Source: Pseudomonas viridiflava
GTDB taxonomy: Bacteria > Pseudomonadota > Gammaproteobacteria > Pseudomonadales > Pseudomonadaceae
Direction: 5' to 3'
NCBI RefSeq assembly: GCF_003702045.1
Contig: NZ_RBTP01000065.1
Location: forward strand, 1 to 64,000
DNA length: 64,000 nucleotides
The notes under the pieces were generated by a model. That model was not told the DNA's origin. It made no database searches and was given only the letters and a program-made list of their open reading frames with translations. Of the stretch, positions 17,036 through 26,047 are shown in pieces; the first letter of the stretch is position 1, and the number at the start of each line of letters is the position of its first letter. The translations under genes and the position numbers were made by a program.

Positions 17036-19015
17036 ATGACAGACGACAAAACCGATCTGCAACGACGTCGCTTCATTGCCAAAGGCTCGTTGCTGAGTGC
17101 TGCTGCGGCCATTCTTCCTTCCTTGTCTTTCTCCGGCCTCGCCGGTGCCTCTCAATCTTCCGCCAAAGGTGTAGCGATGAATGTCGAACTGATTCTGTTC
17201 AATGGTCAATTCCATACGGTTGACCGCGAAAAGCCCAAAGCCAGTGCTGTGGCGATTAGCGGCGGCCGGTTTGTCGCGGTGGGCAGTGATGCTGAAGTCA
17301 TGGACATGCGCGGCAGTGCGACACAGGTGATCGACCTTAAAAAACGCACGGTAATCCCGGGCCTCAACGACTCTCACCTGCACCTGATTCGTGGCGGTCT
17401 GAACTACAACCTTGAACTGCGTTGGGAAGGCGTGCCGTCCGTGGTCGACGCGCTGCGCATGCTCAAGGATCAGGCGGATCGCACGCCGACGCCGCAATGG
17501 GTGCGTGTGGTGGGTGGCTGGAACGAATTCCAGTTCGCCGAAAAGCGCATGCCGACGCTTGAAGAGCTGAATCAGGCGGCGCCCGATACGCCGGTGTTCG
17601 TCCTGCATTTGTATGACCGTGCGTTGCTCAACCGCGCTGCGTTGCGCGTTGCAGGTTACACCCGCGACACGCCGAACCCGCCGGGTGGCGAGATCGTGCG
17701 TGATTCGCAGGGCAACCCGACCGGCATGCTGGTGGCCAAGCCTAACGCCATGATTCTGTATTCGACCCTCGCCAAGGGGCCGAAGCTGCCGCTGGAGTAT
17801 CAGGTCAACTCGACGCGGCAGTTCATGCGTGAACTCAACCGTCTGGGCTTGACCAGCGCCATCGACGCCGGCGGCGGCTTCCAGAACTATCCCGATGATT
17901 ACGCGGTGATCGAACAACTGGCGCGGGAAAAGCAGTTGACGGTGCGTATTGCCTACAATCTGTTCACCCAGAAACCCAAGGAAGAACTGGCCGACTTTAA
18001 GAACTGGACCAGCACCGTCAAGCTGCATCAGGGCGACGACTTCCTGCGGCACAACGGGGCAGGGGAGATGCTGACCTTCTCGGCCGCTGACTTCGAAGAC
18101 TTCCTTGAGCCTCGCCCGGACCTGCCGCCTGGCATGGAGGGTGATCTGGAGCCTGTGGTGCGGCATCTGGTCGAGCACCGCTGGCCGTTTCGTCTGCACG
18201 CCACCTACGACGAATCCATCAGCCGCATGCTGGACGTGTTCGAGAAGGTCAACCGCGACATTCCGTTCAATGGCCTGCCGTGGTTCTTCGACCACTGCGA
18301 AACCATCACGCCGAAGAACATCGAGCGTGTTCGTGCGCTGGGCGGCGGTATCGCTATTCAGGACCGCATGGCGTTCCAGGGCGAGTATTTCGTCGAGCGC
18401 TACGGTGCCAAGGCGGCCGAAATGACGCCGCCGATCAAGCGCATGCTGTCCGAAGGCGTGCCGGTCGGTGCGGGCACCGATGCCACCCGAGTCTCCAGTT
18501 ACAACCCGTGGACTTCGCTGTACTGGATGGTCAGCGGACGCACTGTCGGCGGTATGGAGCTGTATCCGGAAGGGCTGCCACGCGAGACGGCGCTGGAATT
18601 GTTCACCCACGGCAGCGCCTGGTTCTCGTCGGAGCAGGGCAAGAAAGGCCAGATCAAGGTTGGGCAACTGGCCGACGTAGTGGCGCTTTCGGCGGACTAC
18701 TTCAGCGTTGAGCCTGAGGCCATCAAATGGATCGAATCGGTGCTGACGGTGGTTGACGGCAAGGTCGTTTATGGCAGCGGTGACTTCGAAGCGCTGGCGC
18801 CGCCAACCCTTCCGGTGCTGCCGGACTGGTCCCCGGTGGCCAAGGTCCCGGGCCATTGGCGTCCGACGTCGCCGATGGTTGCCCAGGTTCACCAGTGCAG
18901 CGGCCCTTGTGCCGTGCATTCCCACAGCCATGAGAAGGCCCGGCTTTCGAGCGCACCCGTCAGCGATTTCCAGGGTTTCTGGGGCGCGTTCGGCTGTTCC
19001 TGCTTCGCTTTCTGA
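17036..19015 (+). CDS. Tat-exported amidohydrolase, YtcJ-like
   Basis: A 659-residue metal-dependent hydrolase of the amidohydrolase superfamily. It begins with a twin-arginine signal (RRRFIAKGSLLSAAAAILPS), so the folded enzyme is exported. The mature part opens with VDREKPKASAVAISGGRFVA and the metal motif NDSHLHL, with further ligands at FDHCE and GAGTDATR. The substrate is unknown. It sits between the ABM protein and a YcaC-like hydrolase, suggesting a shared catabolic route. Confidence 0.85.
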   Translation: MTDDKTDLQRRRFIAKGSLLSAAAAILPSLSFSGLAGASQSSAKGVAMNVELILFNGQFHTVDREKPKASAVAISGGRFVAVGSDAEVMDMRGSATQVIDLKKRTVIPGLNDSHLHLIRGGLNYNLELRWEGVPSVVDALRMLKDQADRTPTPQWVRVVGGWNEFQFAEKRMPTLEELNQAAPDTPVFVLHLYDRALLNRAALRVAGYTRDTPNPPGGEIVRDSQGNPTGMLVAKPNAMILYSTLAKGPKLPLEYQVNSTRQFMRELNRLGLTSAIDAGGGFQNYPDDYAVIEQLAREKQLTVRIAYNLFTQKPKEELADFKNWTSTVKLHQGDDFLRHNGAGEMLTFSAADFEDFLEPRPDLPPGMEGDLEPVVRHLVEHRWPFRLHATYDESISRMLDVFEKVNRDIPFNGLPWFFDHCETITPKNIERVRALGGGIAIQDRMAFQGEYFVERYGAKAAEMTPPIKRMLSEGVPVGAGTDATRVSSYNPWTSLYWMVSGRTVGGMELYPEGLPRETALELFTHGSAWFSSEQGKKGQIKVGQLADVVALSADYFSVEPEAIKWIESVLTVVDGKVVYGSGDFEALAPPTLPVLPDWSPVAKVPGHWRPTSPMVAQVHQCSGPCAVHSHSHEKARLSSAPVSDFQGFWGAFGCSCFAF

Positions 19016-19084
19016 TCGAATTACCCAGAGCGCGCGGGGACGCTGCGCCCCGTGCCATTCGCGACAACCTCAAAGGAGTCAACC

Positions 19085-19714
19085 ATGAGCACCGCCACCC
19101 CTTACAACCGTTTGAACAAAGACGACGCTGCGGTTCTGCTGGTCGATCATCAGACCGGCCTGATTTCGCTGGTGCAGGATTTCTCGCCTAACGAGTTCAA
19201 GAACAACGTACTGGCGTTGGGCGATCTGGCCAAGTTCTTCGACCTGCCGACCATCCTGACCACGAGCTTTGAAACCGGCCCGAACGGCCCGCTGGTGCCC
19301 GAGCTCAAGGAAATGTTCCCGGACGCACCGTACATTCCGCGTCCAGGGCAGATCAACGCTTGGGATAACGATGATTTCGTCGCGGCAGTCAAAGCGACCG
19401 GTCGCAAGCAATTGATCATTGCCGGTGTAGTGACCGACGTGTGCGTGGCGTTCCCGACCCTGTGTGCACTGGCTGAAGGTTTCGACGTGTTCGTGGTGAC
19501 CGACGCTTCTGGCACCTTCAACGAAACCGTGCAGAAAGCGGCATGGGCACGCATGAGCGCGGCCGGAGCCCAACTGGTCAACTGGTTCTCGGTGGCCTGC
19601 GAGCTGCAAGTCGATTGGCGCAATGACATGGAAGGCCTGGCCAACCTGCTGTCCCAGCGCATTCCGAACTACCGCAACCTCATGAACAGCTACAGCGCGT
19701 TTACGGCCAAGTAA
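19085..19714 (+). CDS. Isochorismatase-family hydrolase, YcaC-like
   Basis: A 209-residue cysteine hydrolase. The catalytic aspartate is in LLVDHQTGL and the nucleophilic cysteine in GVVTDVCVAFPTL, the pattern of YcaC/isochorismatase-like amidases. The ATG at 19085 has CAAAGGAG upstream. Last gene of the LysR-associated set and followed by a strong terminator, it probably cleaves an amide or carbamoyl intermediate made by the exported amidohydrolase (inference). Confidence 0.85.
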   Translation: MSTATPYNRLNKDDAAVLLVDHQTGLISLVQDFSPNEFKNNVLALGDLAKFFDLPTILTTSFETGPNGPLVPELKEMFPDAPYIPRPGQINAWDNDDFVAAVKATGRKQLIIAGVVTDVCVAFPTLCALAEGFDVFVVTDASGTFNETVQKAAWARMSAAGAQLVNWFSVACELQVDWRNDMEGLANLLSQRIPNYRNLMNSYSAFTAK

Positions 19715-19740
19715 CGTGCATTTATAACCCCCACGCATCA

Positions 19741-19778
19741 ATGGCGCAGTGACCAACCGGTCACTGCGCCATTTTTTC
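19741..19778 (+). terminator. Rho-independent terminator
   Basis: ATGGCGCAGTGACC and its exact complement form a fourteen-base-pair stem with the loop AACC, followed by ATTTTTTCT. It closes the LysR-amidohydrolase-hydrolase set. Confidence 0.9.
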
Positions 19779-19793
19779 TATCTTGTCCGACAA

Positions 19794-20098
19794 TTATGTA
19801 GTGCTTGAAAAAAATCACTACATAAGCGTTGACGCCCCCGGTTTCCTTTTGCATTATGCAGCTGTCTCCCTGATCGGGAGCACCGCAACGAGGTATTGAA
19901 CAGGCTCGGCAAGCCGTCGAGATGTTCCCGGATGTAGGCTGCCCACAAGGCAGATTGATGAAGCTGACCTGGCAGGATCGTCGATACAGGCGAGAAGCTG
20001 GCGAGACATTCTCATGACGCTTGTGGTTGATCGCTGAATGATCATCAGGCCTTTGGGTTTCGCAACTTCTTCTCTCCGATGACGCTGCTATGTAGTGG
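19794..20098. repeat. Short palindrome and repeated TATGTAGTG ends, possible small element
   Basis: TTATGTAGTG (19794-19803) and CACTACATAA (19816-19825) form a perfect ten-base inverted repeat. TATGTAGTG returns near 20089-20097, so CACTACATAAGCG at the left and CGCTGCTATGTAGTG at the right bound about 280 bases in inverted orientation. No transposase is inside; a short plus-strand frame without a start is the only coding hint. It could be a miniature element or an ordinary repeat; see findings. Confidence 0.35.
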
Positions 20099-20240
20099 CT
20101 TTGCATCAAGGCTACCTGCAATTCCTTGAGGGCTGGATCTGTATTCGACGAACACTCCATCGTGTTTCGTGCATGAATTGTCTGGCACATAAACTTGATG
20201 TATCAACCATTGAACTGCTTACGAGCGAAGGAGCATCAAC

Positions 20241-20558
20241 ATGAACATGAACAATCAACCGAACATTGATGAACTGGCTCGTCTGTTTGCCGCCCGTAAA
20301 GACACGCTGGATAACCATATCGCCTGGATCTCCGATTCCGGTGAGGTTCATCTGGACCCCATGAGGCCACATACTCTGGAAGATGAGTTCCGCGACGCTC
20401 ACCCTGAGCTGCGCGCAGCGCTGGGCATGTTCCGTCGGGGTTTGGGCTACGTCGGCAAGAAGGCGGCGGCTGATCGGGCCTACATGGACAGTACGCTGCA
20501 AGCGCTCAAGAACGAGTGGCAGAACAGCCGTCGTCATGCTCAAAGTCGAGTGGCTTGA
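20241..20558 (+). CDS. Hypothetical protein, 105 aa
   Basis: A 105-residue soluble protein without a recognised domain. It begins MNMNNQPNIDELARLFAARK and has a helical, charged C-terminus. The start is supported by GAAGGAG nine bases upstream. Codon use is normal for the region. Isolated between two long intergenic stretches. Confidence 0.65.
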   Translation: MNMNNQPNIDELARLFAARKDTLDNHIAWISDSGEVHLDPMRPHTLEDEFRDAHPELRAALGMFRRGLGYVGKKAAADRAYMDSTLQALKNEWQNSRRHAQSRVA

Positions 20559-21076
20559 TCGCCTCGGTTTTTCTAACGCCAGGTTGTTCATAGGCGCGTG
20601 CGGCGTTCAAACATGTCTGTTCTCTTAATCAGGAGGGAACAGACTGTTCAGTCTGAAACAGCACGTTGGGGTGTGCACTTCGATAACCCTGTGTGCAGTG
20701 CCTTTATGGACTCCCTTGTCCCACTTGCATTTTCGCGATGAGCGTTCATGTACAAGACCGCAATGGGTCAGTCCCTGAAAAGGCGCCGATGCGTGTTCTG
20801 GAAACGCGATACCCCGTCATGCCGAACGCTTTCAGTAATGCCAATTTTTGGCGTCGCAGGCGCCGCTTGTGTAACAAGGTTGATAAGCGTCTGTTTCAAG
20901 AATGAAAAAAAATCTTGTCTTATTGTTGTACAAAGTGTTTTGAGTGGTATAGATTTTTAGTCATGGATCAGCGTGTATGGCGCTGTTTTTGCCGGTTTCG
21001 GTATAGACCACACCGCTGATCCACCTCATTTTTATCCGTTGGTGTCGATGCCGACGGGTTCCTCCCGAGGCATACG
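20559..21076. other. Intergenic region with hairpins, no convincing gene
   Basis: About 520 bases. It contains a small palindrome, CAGACTG-TT-CAGTCTG (20640-20655), and a longer hairpin at 20964-21023. The overlapping short frames at 20693-20960 have no ribosome site and unusual composition, so I do not call them genes. The AT-rich stretch around 20900-20960 could carry the promoter of the downstream pair. Confidence 0.4.
20964..21023. terminator. Long-armed hairpin upstream of the chalcone-isomerase-like gene
   Basis: TGGATCAGCGTGT pairs with ACACCGCTGATCCA, with one bulged base and about 33 bases between. CTCATTTTTATCC follows on the plus strand. It may be a terminator or a leader structure; the gene start is 54 bases downstream. 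Confidence 0.4.
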
Positions 21077-21592
21077 ATGGTAGCGCCCCGATGGTTACTC
21101 ATCCTTCTATTGCTCAGCGGCGGCGTTCAAGCCAGTTGGCGTGAAGCGCTGCCCGATGCTCAGGTGGTCGGCTCCGGCGAACTCACGCTGTACGGATTTC
21201 GAATCTATACCGCCAGGCTCTTGAGCCCGGCCAGTCCCTTTACCGTGGACTCGCCTATGGCGCTGGAACTGACCTATCACCGCGACATTGACCGGGAAGA
21301 CCTGGTCGACGCCAGCATCGATGAGATCAAACGCATCTCGGGGCCAGCTATCACTGCCGAGCAGGTCAAGACGTGGCGTCAGCAGATGGACAAGGCGTTC
21401 GTCGACGTGACCCCTGGCATGAAGATCACCGGTGTTTATCTGCCCGGACGCGAAGCGCGCTTTTACGTCGGCGAGAAGCTCCAGCACGTGGTGCGCGACA
21501 GTGCGTTCGCCAAAGCGTTTTTCTCCATCTGGCTGGACCCCAAGACGCGTAATACTGAACTGCGCGACCGTCTGCTGGGCACGGCACCTTGA
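21077..21592 (+). CDS. Exported chalcone-isomerase-like protein
   Basis: A 171-residue protein with a signal peptide (LLILLLLSGGVQA, cleavage before SWREAL). The mature part has the bacterial chalcone-isomerase-like pattern: VVGSGELTLYGFRIYTARL, then LELTYHRDIDREDLVDASIDE. Bacterial members are periplasmic and probably not true chalcone isomerases. It ends just before the DUF3833 lipoprotein gene, a common pairing in Pseudomonas. Confidence 0.8.
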   Translation: MVAPRWLLILLLLSGGVQASWREALPDAQVVGSGELTLYGFRIYTARLLSPASPFTVDSPMALELTYHRDIDREDLVDASIDEIKRISGPAITAEQVKTWRQQMDKAFVDVTPGMKITGVYLPGREARFYVGEKLQHVVRDSAFAKAFFSIWLDPKTRNTELRDRLLGTAP

Positions 21593-21609
21593 AAGTCGTT
21601 GGAGGGCTT

Positions 21610-22152
21610 ATGCTCAGAAAGTGGTTATTGTTGATGTGCCTTGGGGCGGTGCTGGCGGGCTGCGGCGGTGTACCGGTCAGTCGTTACAGCCAGGAGACGC
21701 CAAAACTCGACCTGCGCGACTACTTCACGGGGCGCGTCGAAGCCTGGGGGATGTTTCAGAAACGCTCAGGCGAAGTGACCAAACGTTTTCATGTGATCAT
21801 CAATGGGCATAGCGAGGGCGAGGTGCTGGTCATGCATGAAGCTTTCAGCTACAGCGATGGCACAAAGCAGGTGCGTGAGTGGCGCTTGCGTCCAGATGGG
21901 CCCGGTCGCTGGACCGGTACGGCCGGCGATGTGGTCGGCGTGGCCAGCGGCGAAGTGGCGGGTAACAGCTTTCACTGGCGCTACGTGCTGAGGCTGCCGG
22001 TGGACGGCACCGAGTATGACGTCAGCCTGGACGACTGGATGTACCTGATCGATGAACAGACAATGGCTAACCGTTCATCCATGACCAAGCTGGGCGTCGA
22101 GGTGGGGCAGATTACCCTGTTCTTCCGCAAGGACGACATGCCGAAGAAATAG
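21610..22152 (+). CDS. DUF3833-type lipoprotein
   Basis: About 180 residues with a lipoprotein signal ending LAGC. The pattern LDLRDYFTGRVEAWGMFQKR, followed by a beta-rich body and DVSLDDWMYLIDEQTM, is that of DUF3833. The ATG at 21610 is preferred because GGAGGG lies four bases upstream; the in-frame TTG at 21589 overlaps the previous stop. Function unknown; presumably works with the exported protein encoded just upstream. Confidence 0.8.
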   Translation: MLRKWLLLMCLGAVLAGCGGVPVSRYSQETPKLDLRDYFTGRVEAWGMFQKRSGEVTKRFHVIINGHSEGEVLVMHEAFSYSDGTKQVREWRLRPDGPGRWTGTAGDVVGVASGEVAGNSFHWRYVLRLPVDGTEYDVSLDDWMYLIDEQTMANRSSMTKLGVEVGQITLFFRKDDMPKK

Positions 22153-22165
22153 CGCAAGACCGGCG

Positions 22166-23164
22166 TCAGCCGCCGGTCATGTTCATGAAGCGAACCACCT
22201 GCACGCCGTCGTCGTGAGTAAAGTTGTGGCTCCACGGCTTGATCTGCATAGCGTCGATGATCGCTTTCTCCAGCTTGTGCGGCTGACCGGGGTTGGCGCG
22301 CAGCACCGACTTGAGGTCCACCGAGTGCTCATTGCCAAGGCACAGCAGTAAACGACCTTCCACCGTCAGGCGAACCCGGTTGCAGGTGCTGCAAAAGTTG
22401 TGGCTGTGCGGCGAGATGAATCCGATACGAATCCCGGGTGCTTCAGCCAGTCGCCAGTAGCGAGAAGGGCCTTGCGTGGAGTCCGTGGAGGGCACCAGCG
22501 TGTAACGTTCTGCGATGCGCTCGCGAACCTGATCGCTGGAGCAGAAGGACTCGGCGCGGCTGTGCTCGCTGATGATGCCCAGCGGCATCTCTTCAATGAA
22601 CGAGACATCCAGGTTGCGATCGATGGCAAAGGCCAGCAGATCGTTAACCTCATGGTCGTTACGACCCTGCATCACCACGCAGTTGAGCTTGGTATGGGTG
22701 AAACCTGCGGCCTTCGCCGCGTCGATACCGGCGATGACCTTGTTCAGATCCCCGGTACGGGTCAGCTCACGAAAGCGGGCAGGGTCCAGGCTGTCCAGGC
22801 TGATGTTCAAGCGTGTGACACCCGCGTCGAACAGTGGCTTGGCCAGTCTGTCGAGCTGCGAACCATTGGTGGTCATGCACAATTCGCGCAGGCCGGGCAG
22901 GGCGGCGATTCGCTCGCACAGGCCCACGACCCCGGCACGTACCAGAGGCTCGCCACCGGTCAGACGAATCTTGCGGGTGCCCAGCGCCACGAAACGCTCG
23001 GCCACCTGAAGGATTTCTTCCAGGGACAGGATCTGTTGCCGAGGCAGAAACGTCATCTCTTCGGCCATGCAATACACGCAGCGGAAATCGCACCGGTCGG
23101 TGACCGACATGCGCAGATAATCGACTTTGCGGGCAAAGCGGTCCATCAGGACGGGTTCTGACAT
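22166..23164 (-). CDS. moaA: GTP 3',8-cyclase MoaA
   Basis: Radical-SAM enzyme that, with MoaC, makes the first intermediate of molybdenum cofactor synthesis. The N-terminal cluster is C25-x3-C29-x2-C32 in DRCDFRCVYC. The C-terminal cluster is CSTCNRVRLTVEGRLLLCLG, and the protein ends with the conserved Gly-Gly tail. Length 332 residues is normal. No other moa gene is adjacent. It converges with the DUF3833 gene. Confidence 0.95.
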   Translation of the reverse strand: MSEPVLMDRFARKVDYLRMSVTDRCDFRCVYCMAEEMTFLPRQQILSLEEILQVAERFVALGTRKIRLTGGEPLVRAGVVGLCERIAALPGLRELCMTTNGSQLDRLAKPLFDAGVTRLNISLDSLDPARFRELTRTGDLNKVIAGIDAAKAAGFTHTKLNCVVMQGRNDHEVNDLLAFAIDRNLDVSFIEEMPLGIISEHSRAESFCSSDQVRERIAERYTLVPSTDSTQGPSRYWRLAEAPGIRIGFISPHSHNFCSTCNRVRLTVEGRLLLCLGNEHSVDLKSVLRANPGQPHKLEKAIIDAMQIKPWSHNFTHDDGVQVVRFMNMTGG

Positions 23165-23388
23165 TTCACCTTCTTACTTGATCGATCAATGAATTGACTG
23201 CCCGATGTTGGACGACAACACACCAAAGGAGTTTGATTTTTCGAGGCAACCGTTAAGACCCATAGTAGTCAAGGGTTACGGCTATTGCACTGGCTTCATG
23301 CCAGCCACGCTACCGAGTCGAAATGCCGCAGTCCAATCGCTTGTTCCAATGGCCTGATCGAATTGATCTATGGCCAATCCTTTCAACG

Positions 23389-24741
23389 TCATTCAGGGGC
23401 TGTATTGGCCCGGGAGCTGCGTTCATAACGTTCCAGTAACGGCTGAATACTGATGCCATGCACCAGAATACTGAGTGCAACTACCGAGAGCGTCATGCCG
23501 ATGACGAGATGACCCACATCCGGGGCCAGCCCATGTGAAAGCGCAAAGCACAGGTAATAAAGGCTGCCGATACCGCGTATGCCGAACCAGCCAACCAAGG
23601 CTTTTTGTCGTTTATTGAGCAGGCGCTTGCTGACCAATAGCCAGACACTCACAGGCCGGATAATGCAAAACAGCGCCAGTCCCAGCCCGATGGCGCGCCA
23701 ATCCCAGTAAATGGCCAGCGCGGCGCCCAGCAGGGTAATCAGCAGCACTTCCATCGCACGTTCCACCAGGCTGCCGAACGCCAGCATGTCGCCCATCATG
23801 ACCCCGGCCGCCAGTTGAGAGTCGCTCAGATCGTCGGCTTCTGCCAAGGTGCCTTTTTCCAGCGAGGCCGTCATGTGTCCAAGCACTGGTTGCGCCACGT
23901 GTTCCGAAGGCACCTCTGAGCGGGTGATGCGTGCTTCCGCCTGGCGCAGACCCACACCGGCCGCGAACACGGATAGAAAACCGAAAGCGCTGACGCTCTG
24001 CGCCACCACGTAGGAAAGCGCAATCAATGCCAGCGCCAGGTAGTCATTGGGGGAGGAGGTGCTATCGGCGTTTCTGACGCGCAGGAAAATCATCAAATGC
24101 CCAACGCCGCGACCCATTCCATAGCCGATCAGCAGCCCAGCAGGCACTGCCCAGATCAGGTGCTTGAAGAACCACAGTTGCACCCAGTCCGTGGCGCTCT
24201 CGCCCGAGCTGAGGTACAGCAATGCGAAGATCACGAATGGGAACGCCGTGCCATCGTTCAGGCCCGCTTCGCCAGACAGCCCGAAGCGCAGACGGTCCTG
24301 ATCCTGAGCATTATTGACCTGCACCATCCCGGCCAGTACCGGGTCGGTGGGCGACAGCATCGCGCCCAGCAGCAGCGCGATCCCCCACGTAAGGCCAAAC
24401 AGATAATGCGCAGCGACCGACACGCCGGCGATGGATGCCAGCATGACCGGCCCTGCCAGCCAGTAGGCCGAGTGCCAAGCCTTGCCGCGCAACGGCAAGC
24501 GCAACTTGATCCCGGTGCTGAACAATGAAAACAGCACTGCAGCCTCGGTCAGGCGCTCCAGCCATTCATAAGACTCTTTGAAGTCCAGATCCAGCGCACC
24601 CAAGCCCATCGGGCCGATACCGAAGCCGAAGGCCAGGCATACCGCCGAGGTGGTCACCGGCATCCAGCGCAGATAGGAAGACGTCAACGCCAATAGCATC
24701 AACAGCGCGCCAAGCACGCTCATGCAGACAATAAAACTCAT
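23389..24741 (-). CDS. Cation:proton antiporter (CPA1/NhaP type)
   Basis: An inner-membrane exchanger of about 450 residues with around twelve helices. The family core is visible as LLGAMLSPTDPVLAGMVQVN and FGLSGEAGLNDGTAFPFVIF, which hold the polar residues of the cation site. I choose the ATG at 24741; an upstream GTG at 24798 would add 19 residues, and neither has a good ribosome site. Probably Na+/H+ or K+/H+ exchange; which ion is not readable. Confidence 0.85.
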   Translation of the reverse strand: MSFIVCMSVLGALLMLLALTSSYLRWMPVTTSAVCLAFGFGIGPMGLGALDLDFKESYEWLERLTEAAVLFSLFSTGIKLRLPLRGKAWHSAYWLAGPVMLASIAGVSVAAHYLFGLTWGIALLLGAMLSPTDPVLAGMVQVNNAQDQDRLRFGLSGEAGLNDGTAFPFVIFALLYLSSGESATDWVQLWFFKHLIWAVPAGLLIGYGMGRGVGHLMIFLRVRNADSTSSPNDYLALALIALSYVVAQSVSAFGFLSVFAAGVGLRQAEARITRSEVPSEHVAQPVLGHMTASLEKGTLAEADDLSDSQLAAGVMMGDMLAFGSLVERAMEVLLITLLGAALAIYWDWRAIGLGLALFCIIRPVSVWLLVSKRLLNKRQKALVGWFGIRGIGSLYYLCFALSHGLAPDVGHLVIGMTLSVVALSILVHGISIQPLLERYERSSRANTAPE

Positions 24742-24994
24742 AGTGGGAGGGTCGCCGTGAAAGCGCCTTGAAAAGAGGGCGTAACCTTGGGACTGCACTC
24801 AGGGGAAATAAGTTGAAATAATTTGTTCACGGATTGATGAGCGTGCTGTTCGCTGATCATTACCGAGTTCTTACGGGGTAAATGATTGCTCCTAAGCTAC
24901 TGCTCATTAACGCCGCCCAGGACACTCCGCGTCCGCTTTCGAGTGTGACGCAGAGCATTGTGGGCACGATCAGGGTTGAGACAGACAGTCGTTA

Positions 24995-26047
24995 CTACCG
25001 CTCGATACTACGACTCCAGCGCGCATTCCACTCCGGACGGATCTGATTCACCTGATCCCAGTCGATGGTGACAGCCGTTTCCAGGTATTTATTCATCGCC
25101 TCGACCTGAGCGCGGGTCTTGTCAGTGGTCGGGGTTTTCGGATTGGACGGGATCTGATCACCGAATTCCAGCGCAGGCGCCTGCGCCTCAGGGGTCAGCA
25201 GATAAGCCGCAAGTTTTTGCGCCAGCTCCGGCTGTGTATTGTTGGCAATGGTGCATTCCGCGACGTTCAATACCACCCCGCCTTCCTTAGGTGCTGCATA
25301 TTCCACCGGAACGCCTTTGATCTTAAGGGCGGTCACTTGGGTTGGGGTGAGCGGGAAGAGGGCGGCCTCGTCGGTCTGCACCATCTCGGAAATTTTCGCC
25401 GAGCTTGCGATGTATTCCAGCACATTCGGCCCGACGGTTTTTGGCCATGCCTTGAAGCCCGGCTCGACATCCTTCTCGCTACCGCCCTGAATGCGGTTGA
25501 ACATCAGAAAACCATGCAGACCGAAGGTCGACGAGGCCAGCGACTGAAACACCACCTTGTCCTTGAAGCGTTTGTCAGCCAGGTCCATCCATGATGTCGG
25601 CGCGGCCCAGCCTTGTTCCTTGAACATGCGCGTGTTGTACGCCAGACCCGTCACGCCGAGGCTGACGGCTGCGGCCTGTTCCTTGATTTTCGCTTTGGCT
25701 GGCAGGTCGCTGAGCGCGGCGCTGGGTTGCAAGGTGTCGCACAGGCCCATCGAAATTGCCCGGTACATGATGCCGTCATCAAGGAACATGACGTGCATCT
25801 GCGGGTTGTCTTTGCTGGCCTGTACCTTGGCCAGAATATCTGCCGAGGTGCCCGGCACGATCACCACTTTCACGTTGTTGGCTTTCTCGAAAGCGGGCAA
25901 TACCTGATCGGCGTACAGCCGCTCCATCGTTCCGCCGTTCATGCCCAGATAGAGCGTGGTCTCGGCGCTGGCGGGCATGGACGCGAGCAATGCAGCCAAG
26001 GGCAGACAAGACAGACCGGTGAGGGCGACACGTTTGGCGATGTTCAT
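24995..26047 (-). CDS. ABC transporter substrate-binding protein (polyamine/opine type)
   Basis: A 350-residue periplasmic binding protein with a signal peptide ending SMPASA. It belongs to the PotD/extracellular solute-binding family 1 group (TLYLGMNGGTMERLYADQVL near the N-terminus). It is the last of seven co-directional genes and starts four bases inside the oxidase gene, so it is translationally coupled. The operon couples import with oxidation of an amine-like compound; the ligand is unknown. Confidence 0.87.
   Translation of the reverse strand: MNIAKRVALTGLSCLPLAALLASMPASAETTLYLGMNGGTMERLYADQVLPAFEKANNVKVVIVPGTSADILAKVQASKDNPQMHVMFLDDGIMYRAISMGLCDTLQPSAALSDLPAKAKIKEQAAAVSLGVTGLAYNTRMFKEQGWAAPTSWMDLADKRFKDKVVFQSLASSTFGLHGFLMFNRIQGGSEKDVEPGFKAWPKTVGPNVLEYIASSAKISEMVQTDEAALFPLTPTQVTALKIKGVPVEYAAPKEGGVVLNVAECTIANNTQPELAQKLAAYLLTPEAQAPALEFGDQIPSNPKTPTTDKTRAQVEAMNKYLETAVTIDWDQVNQIRPEWNARWSRSIER

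Noticed and set aside
16997..18931. A 644-codon open frame on the minus strand
   Set aside because: It is fully antisense to the amidohydrolase, and its sequence is His/Arg/Gln-rich with no domain, as expected from a GC-rich gene read backwards.
19738..20190. A 150-codon minus-strand frame after the terminator
   Set aside because: It spans the terminator and the palindromes, has no ribosome site and no domain.
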